NCBI GenBank assembly: GCA_902598735.1
Contig: CACKCM010000003.1
Span: 1 to 64,000, forward strand
Direction: 5' to 3'
DNA length: 64,000 nt
DNA from: an uncultured Pelagibacteraceae bacterium
GTDB taxonomy: Bacteria; Pseudomonadota; Alphaproteobacteria; Pelagibacterales; Pelagibacteraceae
Shown one piece after another: positions 62,291-64,000 of this stretch (positions are counted from its first letter, which is position 1; each line of letters opens with the position of its first letter). Below the pieces are notes generated by a model. That model saw nothing but the letters and a program-made list of their open reading frames with translations. It was not told the origin of the DNA and made no database searches. A program made the position numbers and the translations under genes.

Positions 62291-63694
62291 ATGATAAATA
62301 AATTTTATAAATTAATTAACAACAAATTTTACAGACTTTTTAAATTTATTTTTTTTCTAAGATACCTACTCGCTGTTTTTTTCATAGCTTTATCAATATT
62401 CCTTATTATTCCTCAATTTTTTGATTATAAAAAAAAAGGGGAAATTATTAAACAATATCTAGCTAAAAATTATTTTTTAGAAATAGAAGATATAAACAAT
62501 ATTAAATATAAACCATTTCCTTTCCCAAGCTTTCAAATGCTCAATATTGACTCAAATTTTTTTTTAATAGATACAAAATTAAAAATTAAAAAATTAATAA
62601 TTTATCCTAAATTATTCAGTATTTATAATTTTAATAATTTTCAAATTAATAAGATTGCACTAGATAACAATGAAATAGAAACTAATTTTAAAAATATCCA
62701 AATTTTAATAAATAAAATATTTAATATCAGAGATAAAATAAGTTTAGAAAATTTAAGTATAAAAATCAAAAATGAAGAAAACAAAGTTATTGATTTTAAA
62801 AAAATAAATTTTACAAACTATGGTTATAAAAAACATATTATTAAAGGTGAGGTATTTAATAAAGAGTTCCAGATTAAACTGATTGATGGCTTAAATAGTA
62901 TAAATTTTAAGCTTTTTAATACTGGAGTTGAAGCATTTTTAAATATCACTCAAGATAATAATAACAGACAGCATTCTGGTGTGCTGAAGGGAAAGATTTT
63001 AAAATCTAAATACAAAATTCATTTTGATTATATCGAGAGATCATTGAAAATAAAAAGCTTTATTTTTAGAGATCAAAACTTATCCTTTGACAGCAAAGGA
63101 ATCATCGAGCTTGGACCTTTTTTTCAAATTAATCTTTCTCATGATATTAAAAGTTTTAATTACTCAAAATTAAAAGACTTTGATCTAAACAACTTTCTCA
63201 GCCTAAAAGATTTTATAAAAAAAATTAATGCTAATAACGATTTCATTTTTAAATCAAGTAAATTTAGCACAAATTTATTAAGTGCTTCATATATAAAAAC
63301 TAATTTATCATTTGGGCGACTACTTATAGATAAAAAATTTAATATTACGAATAGTAACTTAACTTGTAAAAGTAATATTAACTTATTAGAGGAATTTCCA
63401 ACTTTATATTTTAATTGTTCAATTTATTCTCCTAATAAGAAAAAACTTTTTAAAAAAATAAATTTAAAATTGAAAACAAAAAAAATACCACTTACTTTAG
63501 AAATTCAAGGAAACTTAAATATTTTAAAAAAGAAGGTAAATTTTGATAGAATAGAAATGGATAACTCATATATTGCTACTGAAGAAGATTTAAAATATTT
63601 TAAAAATAGTTTTGAAAAAATTGTTTTTAATAGCAATTTTTTAAATATTTTTGATTTGTCGAAAATAAAAAAATTTATTTTAGAAATTGTTTAA
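62291..63694 (+). CDS. AsmA-like membrane-anchored protein, function unknown
   Basis: The 467-residue frame has a basic N-terminus, one membrane helix (about residues 20-42) and a long, beta-rich, Lys/Asn/Ile/Phe-rich periplasmic part. Alternating hydrophobic strands (LKIKKLIIYPKLFSIYNFNNFQINKIAL, LENLSIKIKNEENKVIDFKKINFTN) recall AsmA/DUF3971-type bridge proteins thought to carry lipids between membranes, but I recognise no diagnostic motif. I start at the ATG at 62291; the open frame extends to 62105 within divergent uvrD, which is clearly not coding on this strand. It ends one base before the fumC stop. Confidence 0.65.
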   Translation: MINKFYKLINNKFYRLFKFIFFLRYLLAVFFIALSIFLIIPQFFDYKKKGEIIKQYLAKNYFLEIEDINNIKYKPFPFPSFQMLNIDSNFFLIDTKLKIKKLIIYPKLFSIYNFNNFQINKIALDNNEIETNFKNIQILINKIFNIRDKISLENLSIKIKNEENKVIDFKKINFTNYGYKKHIIKGEVFNKEFQIKLIDGLNSINFKLFNTGVEAFLNITQDNNNRQHSGVLKGKILKSKYKIHFDYIERSLKIKSFIFRDQNLSFDSKGIIELGPFFQINLSHDIKSFNYSKLKDFDLNNFLSLKDFIKKINANNDFIFKSSKFSTNLLSASYIKTNLSFGRLLIDKKFNITNSNLTCKSNINLLEEFPTLYFNCSIYSPNKKKLFKKINLKLKTKKIPLTLEIQGNLNILKKKVNFDRIEMDNSYIATEEDLKYFKNSFEKIVFNSNFLNIFDLSKIKKFILEIV

Positions 63695-63695
63695 A

Positions 63696-64000
63696 TTATT
63701 TGGGTTTGGTCATGTTTATAGGTTTCATGACTTTATCATAGTCTTTTTCTTTTATTAGCCCTGCTTTTAAAACCTCATGTTTTAAAGTAGTTCCATTTTT
63801 ATGAGCTAATTTTGCGATACTTGCTGCTGCATCATAACCAATTTTTGGTGCTAAAGCAGTTACTAGCATTAAAGAATTTTCTAAAAGATATTTAATTCTT
63901 TTTTTATCTGCTTTAATACCTTTAATACAATACAAAGCAAAAGTTTTTGCTGAGTCACTCATAATTTCAATTGATTGTAAAATGTTATGAATTATTAATG
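63696..64000 (-). CDS. fumC: Fumarate hydratase class II, C-terminal part (cut by window end)
   Basis: The frame stays open to the window end, so the 5' portion lies beyond 64000; the Met at 63962 is internal. The visible 101 residues match the C-terminus of FumC: a helix with NILQSIEIMSDSAKTF, GIKADKKRIKYLLENSLMLV, TALAPKIGYDAAASIAKLAHKNGTTLK, and an ending KDYDKVMKPINM. FumC hydrates fumarate to malate in the TCA cycle. The catalytic SS loop and His lie outside the window. Other fumarase/aspartase family members share this tail less well. Confidence 0.88.
   Translation of the reverse strand, partial: LIIHNILQSIEIMSDSAKTFALYCIKGIKADKKRIKYLLENSLMLVTALAPKIGYDAAASIAKLAHKNGTTLKHEVLKAGLIKEKDYDKVMKPINMTKPK

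Overview
The window is a 64-kb stretch of a very AT-rich, densely packed bacterial chromosome. Gene content and order point to an alphaproteobacterium of the SAR11/Pelagibacterales type. The evidence is the Lys/Asn/Ile-rich proteins, long A/T runs, near absence of intergenic space, and typical alphaproteobacterial neighbourhoods: rplY-pth-ychF, lgt-midA-pgeF, amidase-rnpB-mraZ, petABC and yqeY-dnaG-rpoD. All of it is core genome. I see no insertion sequence, prophage, CRISPR array, integrase or secretion cassette. The species assignment is inference.

Layout. Positions 1-2138 hold the 3' end of a CCA-adding enzyme, then greA, hemF and trmL on the minus strand. Positions 2228-4784 hold the cytochrome bc1 operon petABC. 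Positions 4761-8134 (minus) hold ychF (broken by a one-base frameshift in an A9 run), pth, rplY and prs. Positions 8181-10782 (minus) hold pgeF, a MidA-like methyltransferase and lgt, with ubiK facing them. Positions 11056-13463 (minus) hold a MarR regulator, an OmpR-type response regulator and an EnvZ-type kinase in one overlapping operon. ilvE follows. Positions 14424-21866 (minus) hold uvrB, a pteridine-reductase-like SDR, folB, an SGNH-hydrolase-like membrane protein, uvrC, pgsA and a methyltransferase. Then come aspC, trxB, an ELM1-family protein, a 2OG-Fe(II) oxygenase and carAB. yqeY-dnaG-rpoD is followed by a CAU-anticodon tRNA, mlaC/mlaA, a peptidoglycan amidase and the RNase P RNA.

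Positions 37179-58507 are one plus-strand array of cell-wall and division genes: mraZ, ftsZ, rsmH, ftsL, ftsI, murEF (fused), mraY, murD, ftsW, murG, murC, murB, ddl, ftsQ, ftsA-like, lpxC, bamD, ligA. Three points stand out. ftsZ lies second, between mraZ and rsmH, and is missing from its usual place between ftsA and lpxC. The ftsA product keeps recognisable FtsA blocks and a C-terminal amphipathic tail but has lost both phosphate-binding loops. The promoter carries three CCCA units spaced exactly 10 bp apart, the pattern expected of an MraZ operator. The window ends with pepP, uvrD, an AsmA-like protein and the 3' end of fumC.

I found no clearly new multi-gene system. The strongest lead is the rearranged division module: an MraZ-controlled ftsZ together with a nucleotide-site-less FtsA. 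Weaker leads are the DnaG with a lost zinc site, the ychF frameshift and the kinase-regulator-MarR operon.
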